Origin: Lentzea albidocapillata | GTDB taxonomy: Bacteria; Actinomycetota; Actinomycetes; Mycobacteriales; Pseudonocardiaceae | DNA: 29,157 bases | Assembly: GCF_000719115.1 (NCBI RefSeq) | Contig: NZ_JOEA01000039.1 | Location: forward strand, 1 to 29,157 | Direction: 5' to 3' | Made by a program: the position numbers and the translations under genes | Shown here: positions 7,318-14,679 of the stretch, piece after piece | Position numbering within the stretch: the stretch's first letter is position 1 | How the letters are laid out: each line of letters begins with the position of its first letter | Notes under the pieces: model-generated | What the model saw: the letters and a program-made list of their open reading frames with translations, nothing else | The model's database searches: none | What the model was told of the DNA's origin: nothing

Positions 7318-8362
7318 TCGACTCATCACCGCCCTGGACCCCGGCGGCACCCACTTCTCCAGTTCCACTGTCAGGAGTGCCGCCGTGGCGATCCCGGATT
7401 TCTTTCCTGGCGCAGAAGAAGCACCGCGCACGATCGGTTTGCCCGACGTCGAACGGCTGGAGGCGCAAACGCATGACCTGCGCGTGGTGGACTACCGCGA
7501 AGGTGGGGATGCCTGTCTCGGCGCGGTCCGCAGCCGGATCGGGGATGGGCGGCTGATGCTCGACGCGTCAGCGGCCGAGTACGTGCGACGACGGCTGCAC
7601 GTAGCGCTGGGCGATCTGCACAACCTCGCCGGCTGGGTGTGCTTCGACGTCGGCCTGGCCGGCAGCGCACGCGTGCACTTCGCCCAGGCGCTGGTGCTTG
7701 CGGGATGGGGCCGGCACAACGGCCTGGTCGCCAACATCTGCTATCGGCTCGGACGGGTGTGCCTGCACCACGGGAGACTCGATGAGGCCTCGGACTACTT
7801 CGAGCTGGGCCTGTTCGCTGCAGCCGGGCCGGGCGACGGGATCGCGGCCAGCATCCTGTCGATGAACTCGGCGTGGGCTCACGCCAGGAAAGGCGACGGC
7901 GACCTGGCACTCGCCGAGGTCGACCGCGGCCGGCACCAGTTCGCTGCCGCCGACCACGCCGATGTGCCCGCCTGGGCCGCGTTCTTCACCGAGACCGATC
8001 TGTCGGCCATGATCGGTGCCATCCACACCGATCTGGCGCAGACCGTGAACCCTCATCACACCCGAACGGCGATTTCGCTGCTCACCGAAGCGGTAGACGA
8101 CTACGGCGACGACATGGCTCGCAGCCGCGCGTTCAGCCTCGTCCTGCTGTCGATCAACCACCTGCTCGACAGGGACCTCGATCACGGCGTGGCCGTCGGG
8201 CTACGAGCGCTGGCATCCGCTGAGTCCCTGGCCTCGGCGCGCGTCCGTGACCGCATCCGCAGGCTCGGCGAGCAAGCGGAGCGCCACCACTCCCATGCCG
8301 GCGCGCGGGAACTCGCCGCGCGCATCGCCGCCTATGCCGGCACATCGCTGCGGCAACACTGA
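7304..8362 (+). CDS. TPR-repeat protein, remnant of an XRE-TPR regulator without its HTH
   Basis: From about residue 45 onward this matches the C-terminal tetratricopeptide region of a large actinobacterial XRE regulator family: LPDVERLEAQTHDLRVVDYR, LHNLAGWVCFDVGLAGSARV, ICYRLGRVCLHHGRLDEASD, AFFTETDLSAMIGAIHTDLA, YGDDMARSRAFSLVLLSINH. In that family an N-terminal helix-turn-helix of about 70-100 residues precedes this region. None is encoded upstream; the sequence there belongs to the truncated DUF5994 tail. The start is uncertain: ATG 7304 (weak AGAAGAG upstream), GTG 7385, or further upstream at 7115. It may be a pseudogene or a DNA-binding-free TPR protein. Confidence 0.6.
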   Translation: MFGSSRLITALDPGGTHFSSSTVRSAAVAIPDFFPGAEEAPRTIGLPDVERLEAQTHDLRVVDYREGGDACLGAVRSRIGDGRLMLDASAAEYVRRRLHVALGDLHNLAGWVCFDVGLAGSARVHFAQALVLAGWGRHNGLVANICYRLGRVCLHHGRLDEASDYFELGLFAAAGPGDGIAASILSMNSAWAHARKGDGDLALAEVDRGRHQFAAADHADVPAWAAFFTETDLSAMIGAIHTDLAQTVNPHHTRTAISLLTEAVDDYGDDMARSRAFSLVLLSINHLLDRDLDHGVAVGLRALASAESLASARVRDRIRRLGEQAERHHSHAGARELAARIAAYAGTSLRQH

Positions 8363-8502
8363 CACATTTCCCTGTCGGAGCTGCCTGCGCTCGACCGGTA
8401 CCACCACCCTGCGTCGGTCCGTACGGTCCGCTGGCCGGTCGGTGACGGTGGCGCTGAAGGGCTAGGGTTCGTCCGAGATCACAATGGCGAGGAGTGACCG
8501 AA

Positions 8503-9231
8503 TTGGGCACGAATCGGCACCTCGACATACACCTGGTGATCGATGAGCTCGCCAGGGCCGAGCAGGAGCCCGTCGGTATCCGTCATGTGTGCCTCGCCTG
8601 CCGGATCAGCCTGAACGCGGTCGGCGTCGGGGTATACCTGGTCGGTGCCGCGCAACCGCTCGAAGTCGTCGGAACCGCCGGCGACGAGATCGCCGAGCTG
8701 CAGGTGACGATGGGTGAGGGGCCGTGCCCGGAGGCTCTGCGGCAGAACCGGCCGGTGTTCGTATCCGACCTGACAGACGGATGGAGTACGAAGCGCTGGC
8801 CCGCGTTCGCCCCGGCCGCGGTTGCCACAGGAGTGGCAGCGGTGTTCGTGATCCCCCTGACGCTCGGGGCGATCGCGTTGGGCGCCTTGGAGATCTGCCG
8901 GGACGTCGACGGTCCGTTGACAGCGGACGAGCTCGCAGACGCGCTGCTGCTCGCGGACACGGCGACAACGCTGTTGCTCGGCCGGTCCCCGATGTCGGCG
9001 GCGCTGGACGTCGCCGATCTGCCGCATTCCGAGCCGGATGGACGCTGGGCGGTGGTGCACCAGGCTACCGGCATGGTGTCGGTGCAGCTGGACACCGATC
9101 TCGGTGAGGCGTTCCTGCGGTTGCGAGGCCATGCGTATCTCACCGGCCTGCGTCTGTCGGAAGTGGCAGCCGACGTGGTCGCGCGCAGACTGAGATTCAC
9201 CCCGGATACCAACCATGAGAAACAGAGGTGA
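8503..9231 (+). CDS. GAF-ANTAR domain protein (first of pair)
   Basis: About 242 residues: an N-terminal GAF sensor domain (VGVGVYLVG, GEGPCPEAL, VFVIPLTLGAIALGALEICR) and a C-terminal ANTAR helical domain (VHQATGMVSVQLDTDLGEAF, LRLRGHAYLTGLRLSEVAAD, VVARRLRF). ANTAR domains bind tandem RNA stem-loops with hexanucleotide loops and prevent transcription termination. TTG 8503 is preferred over GTG 8494 because GAGGAG (8489-8494) lies eight bases before the TTG but overlaps the GTG. The stop overlaps a possible GTG start (9228) of the next GAF-ANTAR gene, so the two are translationally linked. The GAF ligand cannot be read from sequence. Confidence 0.9.
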   Translation: MGTNRHLDIHLVIDELARAEQEPVGIRHVCLACRISLNAVGVGVYLVGAAQPLEVVGTAGDEIAELQVTMGEGPCPEALRQNRPVFVSDLTDGWSTKRWPAFAPAAVATGVAAVFVIPLTLGAIALGALEICRDVDGPLTADELADALLLADTATTLLLGRSPMSAALDVADLPHSEPDGRWAVVHQATGMVSVQLDTDLGEAFLRLRGHAYLTGLRLSEVAADVVARRLRFTPDTNHEKQR

Positions 9232-9236
9232 GTCAC

Positions 9237-9977
9237 GTGTTGGACCGGCGGATCGCCCGAACCTTCGTCGAACTGGCGGACACGCTCGTGCTGGGGTTCG
9301 ACGCCATCGACTTCCTGCATACCCTGACCGACCGCTGTGTCGACCTGCTGGACGTCGACGCAGTCGGGATCCTCCTGGCCGACCAGCGGGGCGCCCTGAA
9401 CCTGGTCGCCGCGTCCACCGAGCAGGCCCGGATGCTGGAACTGTTCCAGTTGCAGGACGAGGAGGGCCCGTGCCTGGACTGCTTCCACACCGGGCAGCCC
9501 GTGGCGTGCGCCGACCTGACCACGGAGCCGCAACGCTGGCCCCGGTTCACAGTGGCGGCACGCGAGCAGGGATTCTCGGCCGTCCACGCGGTGCCGATGC
9601 GACTGCGCGAGCAGACAGTCGGGGCACTCAACCTGTTCCGGACCGCGCCCGGCGACATCCCGGCGGACGCGATCGAACTGGCCCAGTCCTTCGCCAATGT
9701 CGCGACAATCAGCATCCTCCAGTTCCGTGCGCTCCGGCACAGCGAGATGGTCACCGAACAGCTGCAGAACGCGCTCAACAGCCGTACCATCATCGAGCAG
9801 GCGAAAGGCATCCTGACCGAACGCCTGCAGATCGGTGTCGCCGACGCGTTCTCCCTGATGCGGACCTACGCCCGCAACAGCAACCAACTGCTCTCGGATG
9901 TCGCGGCGCAGGTGATCGCGCGATCACCGGAGGTCGCCGAACTGACGAGGATCGGCAAACCCCGGTCACACCCGTAA
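9237..9977 (+). CDS. GAF-ANTAR domain protein (second of pair)
   Basis: About 246 residues with the same architecture as its neighbour but clearly diverged. The GAF domain has VDAVGILLADQRGALNLVAA, EEGPCLDCFHTGQPV and VPMRLREQTVGALNLF. The ANTAR domain has IIEQAKGILTERLQIGVADA and FSLMRTYARNSNQLLSDVAA, the more typical EQAKG form. GTG 9237 has AGAGG eight bases upstream; GTG 9228 would add three residues and overlap the previous stop. Two adjacent ANTAR proteins could form a heterodimer or read two signals. GPCLDCFHTGQPVAC holds three cysteines close together, possibly a redox or metal-responsive feature; that is inference. Confidence 0.92.
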   Translation: MLDRRIARTFVELADTLVLGFDAIDFLHTLTDRCVDLLDVDAVGILLADQRGALNLVAASTEQARMLELFQLQDEEGPCLDCFHTGQPVACADLTTEPQRWPRFTVAAREQGFSAVHAVPMRLREQTVGALNLFRTAPGDIPADAIELAQSFANVATISILQFRALRHSEMVTEQLQNALNSRTIIEQAKGILTERLQIGVADAFSLMRTYARNSNQLLSDVAAQVIARSPEVAELTRIGKPRSHP

Positions 9978-10061
9978 AGAGGCGTGGCACAGCCCACCGG
10001 CGCCGTCCTCGGCGTTACCCGAGAACGGTCATCAGGTGACCGGGACGGGAGCGCCGGCACA

Positions 10062-10343
10062 ATGCCGAACCGGCGCACCTACAAGATTCCTGTGCGGACC
10101 ATCCTCGCGACCATCGGGTTGACCCTGGCCACAGTCGTGGCCGTGGTGTTCCTCATGCCCGTTCAACGAGTTCTCGTGTGGATGCTCATCGCTGTCGTGT
10201 TCACCGTCGCGCTCTACCCGGCGGTGAACTGGCTGCAACAGGGGCGGGTTCATTGTCCGGCGCGCCCTTTGTCGACGGACTGGTGTGGTTCAGAAAGCCG
10301 TGGTGCGGAAGAAGCGGCCTGTGCGCTGTCGAGGTCGGGATAG
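10062..10343 (+). pseudogene. AI-2E family transporter, N-terminal stub
   Basis: The first 60 residues from ATG 10062 look like the start of an AI-2E/PerM-family membrane protein: a short cytoplasmic lead, KIPVRTILATIGLTLATVVA with a first helix, then a second helix ending in LYPAVNWLQQ. Family members are usually 340-400 residues with about eight helices. Here the similarity stops near base 10243; the frame runs on to 10343 only as sequence antisense to the end of the STAS gene. The loss coincides with the 3' end of that oppositely oriented gene, suggesting a deletion or rearrangement joint at about 10243-10250. Confidence 0.65.
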
Positions 10344-10729
10344 CAGCCGAGCACGGCGCCCAGCTCCGTGACCCGCAGTGGCCTGAGGACGGGCCGCGTG
10401 TTCGCGACCACGCGGAACGCGACACCTGCGGCGATTGCCGCCTTGTGTGCGGTGGCCAGGACGGTGAGGCCGGCGGCGGCGAGGAAACCGACCTCGCTGA
10501 GGTCGACGATCACGTCCGGGCCGCTGTGGCGGATCTGCTCGCGCAAGCAGGTTCGCAGAAGGGGAACGGTGAACATGTCCACCTCCCCGCGAACCGTGAT
10601 CACCAGCACTCCTGGCCAGGCCGCGTGGGTGGTGGCGGTGAGCGGTTCGAGGATCGGGAACGGACTCAATTGATCTCTGGCTTCGGACGGGGAAGAAAGA
10701 GACACCTGAAAGTCGACGACGGTGCTCAT
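10250..10729 (-). CDS. STAS-domain protein (anti-sigma factor antagonist type)
   Basis: A 159-residue protein with one STAS fold: GVLVITVRGEVDMFTVPLLR, PDVIVDLSEVGFLAAAGLTV, then helix LATAHKAAIAAG and strand FRVVANTRPVLRPL. STAS antagonists bind anti-sigma kinases and free sigma-B/SigF-type factors. In classical members the loop reads DSSGL with a phosphorylated serine; here it is AAAGL (residues 84-88), so the usual switch is missing. ATG 10729 is chosen for AGGAG six bases upstream. The promoter (10785-10814) carries a perfect palindrome, and the leader a hairpin over the ribosome-binding site. No anti-sigma kinase gene lies nearby. Confidence 0.9.
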   Translation of the reverse strand: MSTVVDFQVSLSSPSEARDQLSPFPILEPLTATTHAAWPGVLVITVRGEVDMFTVPLLRTCLREQIRHSGPDVIVDLSEVGFLAAAGLTVLATAHKAAIAAGVAFRVVANTRPVLRPLRVTELGAVLGCYPDLDSAQAASSAPRLSEPHQSVDKGRAGQ

Positions 10730-10732
10730 GGA

Positions 10733-10749
10733 GGTCTCCTCACGAGACC
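10733..10749 (-). promoter_or_regulatory. Leader hairpin covering the STAS gene ribosome-binding site
   Basis: GGTCTC (10733-10738) and GAGACC (10744-10749) pair across five bases in the mRNA leader. The AGGAG Shine-Dalgarno lies in and beside the 3' arm. The arms repeat the outer six bases of the promoter palindrome at 10791-10808. Confidence 0.5.
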
Positions 10750-10784
10750 GTGGCGTCCAGGCGGGCGTGAGGGATGGTTGTCCG

Positions 10785-10814
10785 AGCGTAGAGACCAGCG
10801 CTGGTCTCGCACAA
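10785..10814 (-). promoter_or_regulatory. STAS gene promoter with a palindromic operator in the spacer
   Basis: On the minus strand -35 TTGTGC (10814-10809), an 18-bp spacer that is the perfect palindrome GAGACCAGCGCTGGTCTC (10808-10791), and -10 TACGCT (10790-10785). A transcription start near 10778 would give a leader of about 49 nt. A palindrome filling the spacer exactly is typical of repressor or MerR-type sites. Confidence 0.65.
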
Positions 10815-11083
10815 GGTGCACTCGTGTTCACAGCCCTCGTTCAGGGTCTACGCTGAGTGATACATCCGCTCCGGATCTTGGCGGCGCACGTGTGGACTCG
10901 CAGACGCGCCGAGGAGGCCGCGGAGAAGTTTCCTCCCGCGACGCCGACATGTCGCGCGACGTGATCGCCATGTACCGACACCACCGGACCCTCGATTGCG
11001 CGGGGTTCCGCTTCTCCGCGCCCACCTGCATGTCCTGAATGGACGGTGGCGTCCACGTACGTCTTCTGGCATAAGGAGAACTG
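10815..11083. other. Intergenic upstream of the universal stress gene
   Basis: A plus-strand promoter is possible: TTCACA (10827-10832), a 16-nt spacer, TACGCT (10849-10854), with a leader of about 220 nt. The leader has a 24-codon GTG reading frame and a small hairpin TGGACG/CGTCCA near 11042-11057. I see no stronger signal here. Confidence 0.35.
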
Positions 11084-11956
11084 ATGAAGGGACCCGCAGC
11101 TCCGGTCGTGGTCGGTGTCGACGGCTCGTCCTCGGCACTCGAGGCGGTCAGGTGGGCAGCTGAAGACTGCACCCGCCACCATGCCCCGTTGCGTCTGGTG
11201 CACGGCTATCTCCTGCCGGCCCGCGGCTATCCGGAGGTTGTCCTCACGAGCACCGAGGTTCGTCACGCGATCGAAACACAAGCGCGCGCATGGCTGGACG
11301 AGGCCGCCGAGGCCGCACGAGCCGCCGCACTCGGCATCGAGGTGACGACGCATGTCGCCACGTGTGGCGCGGCGGCGTTGCTGATCGAGGAGTCGCGTGA
11401 AGCCCGGCTGATGGTGCTCGGGTCGCAGGGACTCGGTGGCGTCACCGGGTTGCTCGTCGGCTCGACCGCGCTCGCGCTGGCGTCGCACGGCCAGTGTCCG
11501 CTCGTGGTCGTGCGCGGGACAACGCATCCCGAGGGCCCGGTGGTGGTCGGCGTGGACGGGTCTCCGACGAGCGAGGCGGCGGTGGCGTTCGCGTTCGAGG
11601 CCGCTTCGATGCGTGGCGTGTCGCTCACGGCGGTGATGTCATGGGACAACCTCATGATCGGCAGCGACTACGACGCCTCGCAGTTCACGTTCAGCTGGGA
11701 TCACGTCGAGGAGGAGGAACAACGGCTGCTGGCGCAGCGGCTCGCCGGATGGCAGGAGAAGTATCCCGACGTGCGGGTCGACCGCGTCGTGCTGCGTGAC
11801 CGGCCGGTGCGGGCGTTGATGCGGTTCGGTGAGCAGGCTCAGCTGCTGGTGGTGGGCAGCCACGGGCACGGTGGGTTCGCCGGAATGCTGCTCGGCTCGA
11901 CGAGTCAGGCGCTGGTCTACCACGCGCCCTGCCCGCTCGCGATCGTGCGGCCATGA
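11084..11956 (+). CDS. Universal stress protein, two tandem UspA domains
   Basis: A 290-residue cytoplasmic protein of two UspA domains. Each starts with a VVVGVDGS strand and ends with the ATP-binding pattern G-x2-G-x9-G-S/T: GSQGLGGVTGLLVGST in domain 1 and GSHGHGGFAGMLLGST in domain 2, so both should bind ATP. Tandem Usp proteins are hallmarks of actinobacterial hypoxia and dormancy regulons. ATG 11084 has AAGGAG seven bases upstream. The stop overlaps the start of a truncated second Usp gene (ATGA). Confidence 0.95.
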   Translation: MKGPAAPVVVGVDGSSSALEAVRWAAEDCTRHHAPLRLVHGYLLPARGYPEVVLTSTEVRHAIETQARAWLDEAAEAARAAALGIEVTTHVATCGAAALLIEESREARLMVLGSQGLGGVTGLLVGSTALALASHGQCPLVVVRGTTHPEGPVVVGVDGSPTSEAAVAFAFEAASMRGVSLTAVMSWDNLMIGSDYDASQFTFSWDHVEEEEQRLLAQRLAGWQEKYPDVRVDRVVLRDRPVRALMRFGEQAQLLVVGSHGHGGFAGMLLGSTSQALVYHAPCPLAIVRP

Positions 11957-12096
11957 GCGACATCGGGATCGGGGCGACAGTGGTCGGCGTGGACGGATCT
12001 TCCGCCGGCCGGACGGCGCTGAGCTGGGCGGAAGTTCGGAACATCCTCCAGGAAGGCGCGTATGCAGTCTGGAAGGTGCCCTGGATCCCGGCGTGA
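11953..12096 (+). pseudogene. Universal stress protein, 5' fragment
   Basis: ATG 11953 overlaps the previous stop (ATGA). The first 27 residues, including ATVVGVDGSSAGRTALSWA, are the start of a UspA domain. The frame then changes to unrelated sequence and stops at 12096 (47 residues in all). A normal tandem Usp would need about 280 residues, so most of the gene is lost. The original arrangement was probably a Usp pair ahead of xfp. Confidence 0.7.
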
Positions 12097-12343
12097 CGAC
12101 AGCCGACCGAGGAGCTGTTCCATGGCGCATCCCGACCGCGGCTGATGCCGACCTGATGATCGGCCGGGTTCGGGCGCTCGCAACACTCTTACCGTTGCCG
12201 CAACCTCGTGGCGCGCCAAGGACTTCTTCGCGACGGAGACGGATGCGGCTCGAGCACGCCCGAATACCCGCTTCGACGACCGGCGAACGGCTGGTCGGAC
12301 GTGGTCGTGGTAGGCGGGCGGTGCCGGCGGGTAGTCCAGGCGC
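12097..12343. other. Intergenic before xfp, probably degraded sequence
   Basis: No gene is recognisable and no clear terminator is seen. The stretch lies between the Usp fragment and xfp and may be what remains of deleted genes. The xfp ATG has only a weak AGGC directly upstream. Confidence 0.3.
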
Positions 12344-14679
12344 ATGACGACCACGCAGATCCGCGACACCGAGGCCGCCCGCCGCTACCGTCGCGCCTGC
12401 GACTACGCGGCCGCGGCGATGATCTACCTGAAGGACAACGTGCTGCTGCGCGAGCCGCTGCGCCGCGAGGACCTGAAGCCACGACTGCTGGGCCACTGGG
12501 GGACCTGTCCGGGCATCACGTTGCTCTACAGCGGCCTCAACGGCCTGGTGCGGCGGACGGGGCAGCGCACGTTGCTGGTCACCGGTCCCGGCCACGGTGC
12601 TCCGGCGGTGCACGCGAACCTGTGGCTGGAGGGCACGCACGCCGCGCTGGAACCGGCTCTGGGCCTGGACGAGGAGGGCTGGCCGAGCTGGTGCGCCGGT
12701 TCTCCTGGCCAGGCGGGTTCCCCAGCCACCTGTCGCCCGAGGTGCCCGGAGTCGTCCACGAGGGAGGCGAGCTGGGTTACGCGCTCGCCACCGCGTTCGG
12801 CGCTGCCCTGGACAAGCCGGACCTGCTCGTCGCCTGCCTGGTCGGTGACGGTGAAGCCGAGACAGGGCCCACCGCGGGGTCGTGGCATGCGAACAAGTAC
12901 CTCAGCCCGGACACGGACGGCGCTGTGCTGCCGGTGCTGCACCTCAACGGCTACAAGATCTCCTCGCCCACCGTCTACGGCTGCATGAGCGACGAGGAGC
13001 TGACCGCGTACTTCAGCGGTGCCGGCTGGTCGCCGTACCTGGTCGACGTCACCCGAGCGGAGGACCCGGACGCGCTGCTGGCCGAGACGCTCGACCTGGC
13101 GCACCGGGAGATCGTGGCGGTGCGCGAACGGTGGCAGCCTGGCGAGCGCGCGGTGTGGCCCATGATCGTGCTGCGGTCGCCGAAGGGGTGGGGCGTGCCG
13201 GAAAGCGACGTCGCGGGCCGGCCGTTGGAGGGCACGTTCCGCGCGCACCAGGTGCCGCTGAACGATGTGCACTCCGACGACGCGGAGTTCGCTCTGCTGG
13301 AACAGTGGTTGCGGTCGTACCGTCCAGAGGACCTGTTCGGCGCCGACGGCCGCCCGCACGACGACCTGCTCGCCGAACTGCCGCCCGAGGATCTGCGACT
13401 CGGCCGGGTACCTGAGGCCAACGGTGGCGCGCTGCGTCGTGACCTGCCGCTGCCCGAGGTGGCCAGGTTCGCGGTGGAGGTACCCGCACCGGGTGCCGCG
13501 TCCGCGAGCCCGACCGGCACGGCGGGGGAGTGGCTGGCCGAGCTGATGCGGGCGACCGAGGACCGCCGCGACTTCCGCGTGATGTGTCCCGACGAACTGG
13601 AGTCGAACAAGCTCGGCGCGCTGCTGGACGCGACCGACCGCACGTTCGCCTGGCCGCTGCCGGAGACCGCCGAGCACGTGGCGCCGGGTGGCCGGGTGAT
13701 GGAGGTGCTGTCCGAGCACCTGTGCCAGGGCTGGCTGCAGGGGTACCTGCTGACCGGGCGGCACGGCCTGTTCCCCTGCTACGAGGCGTTCGCCTCGATC
13801 GCGGACAGCATGCTCAACCAGTACGCCAAGTTCCTCAAGATGTCCGGCGAGGTGCTCTGGCGCGAGCCGGTGGCCAGCCTGAACTACCTGCTCACCAGCG
13901 AGGGCTGGCGGCAGGAGCACAACGGCTACAGCCACCAGGGCCCCGGATTCCTGAACAACCTGCTCACGAAGAAGGCGTCCACCGCGCGGATCTACCTGCC
14001 GCCGGACGCCAACACCCTGCTCGTCACGCTGCGCCGCTGCCTGACCTCGACCGACCGCATCAACCTCGTGATCGCGGGCAAGAACGAGGGCTCGCAGTGG
14101 CTGGACCTCGACGCCGCCGAACGGCACTGCGAGGCGGGCGCGGGTGTCTGGGACTGGGCCTGTCACGGCGACGGGGAGCCCGGCGTCGTGCTGGCCTGCG
14201 CGGGTGGCATCCCGACCGTCGAGGTGCTGGCCGCGACGTCGATGCTCCGCGACCGCGCCCCCGACCTGACCGTGCGCGTCGTGAACGTGGTGGATCTGCT
14301 GTCCCTCGCCCCTGCGGACCGGCATCCGCACGGTCTGTCCGAAGAGGACTTCACCGATTGTTTCGGATCTACGACAGTGCCGGTCGTGTTCGGCTTCCAC
14401 GGGTATCCGTCCGCAGTGCACGAGGTGCTGCACGGACGACCGGAAACCGAACGGTTCCACGTTCACGGCTACCTGGAGGAGGGCACGACGACTACGCCGT
14501 TCGACCTGCTCGTGAGCAACCAGATGAGCCGCTACGACCTCGCCGCCGACGCAGCGCGCCGGGCCGGCCGTCCGGAACTGGCCGGACGCCTGATCTCCGA
14601 GCGTGACGAGATGCGTGCCGCCGCGCACGAGCAAGGCGAGGATCCGGAGGAGATCACCGGCTGGCGGTGGTCGGCATGA
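12344..14679 (+). pseudogene. xfp: Xylulose-5-phosphate/fructose-6-phosphate phosphoketolase, frameshifted
   Basis: Thiamine-diphosphate enzyme that splits xylulose-5-P or fructose-6-P with phosphate into acetyl-phosphate and a shorter sugar phosphate. From ATG 12344 the frame reads the family N-terminus (LGHWGTCPGITLLYSGLNGL, VTGPGHGAPAVHANLWLEGT) up to LGLDEEG at about 12678. The continuation (LAELVRRFSWPGGFPSH, HEGGELGYAL, GDGEAETGP, LNGYKISSPT, SHQGPGF, YLPPDANTLL, HPHGLSEEDF, EEGTTTTPFD) is in the frame one base back. One G missing from the run at 12676-12678 explains it. Repaired, the protein would be about 778 residues, the normal size. Either a true null mutation or a base-call error. 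The stop overlaps the ackA start (ATGA). Confidence 0.92.

Noticed and set aside
12208..12343. Upstream in-frame extension of the phosphoketolase second frame as the true start
   Set aside because: The residues before about 12679 in this frame have no similarity to phosphoketolases, whereas the other frame from ATG 12344 encodes the conserved N-terminus.
12671..12685. Programmed -1 frameshifting in xfp
   Set aside because: No X-XXY-YYZ slippery heptamer or convincing downstream pseudoknot is visible; a missing G in a G run is simpler.
13920..13950. Loss of an active-site Asp in phosphoketolase (SHQGPGF instead of SHQDPGF)
   Set aside because: From memory, the glycine form also occurs in cyanobacterial and other phosphoketolases, so it is a subgroup feature and not a defect.
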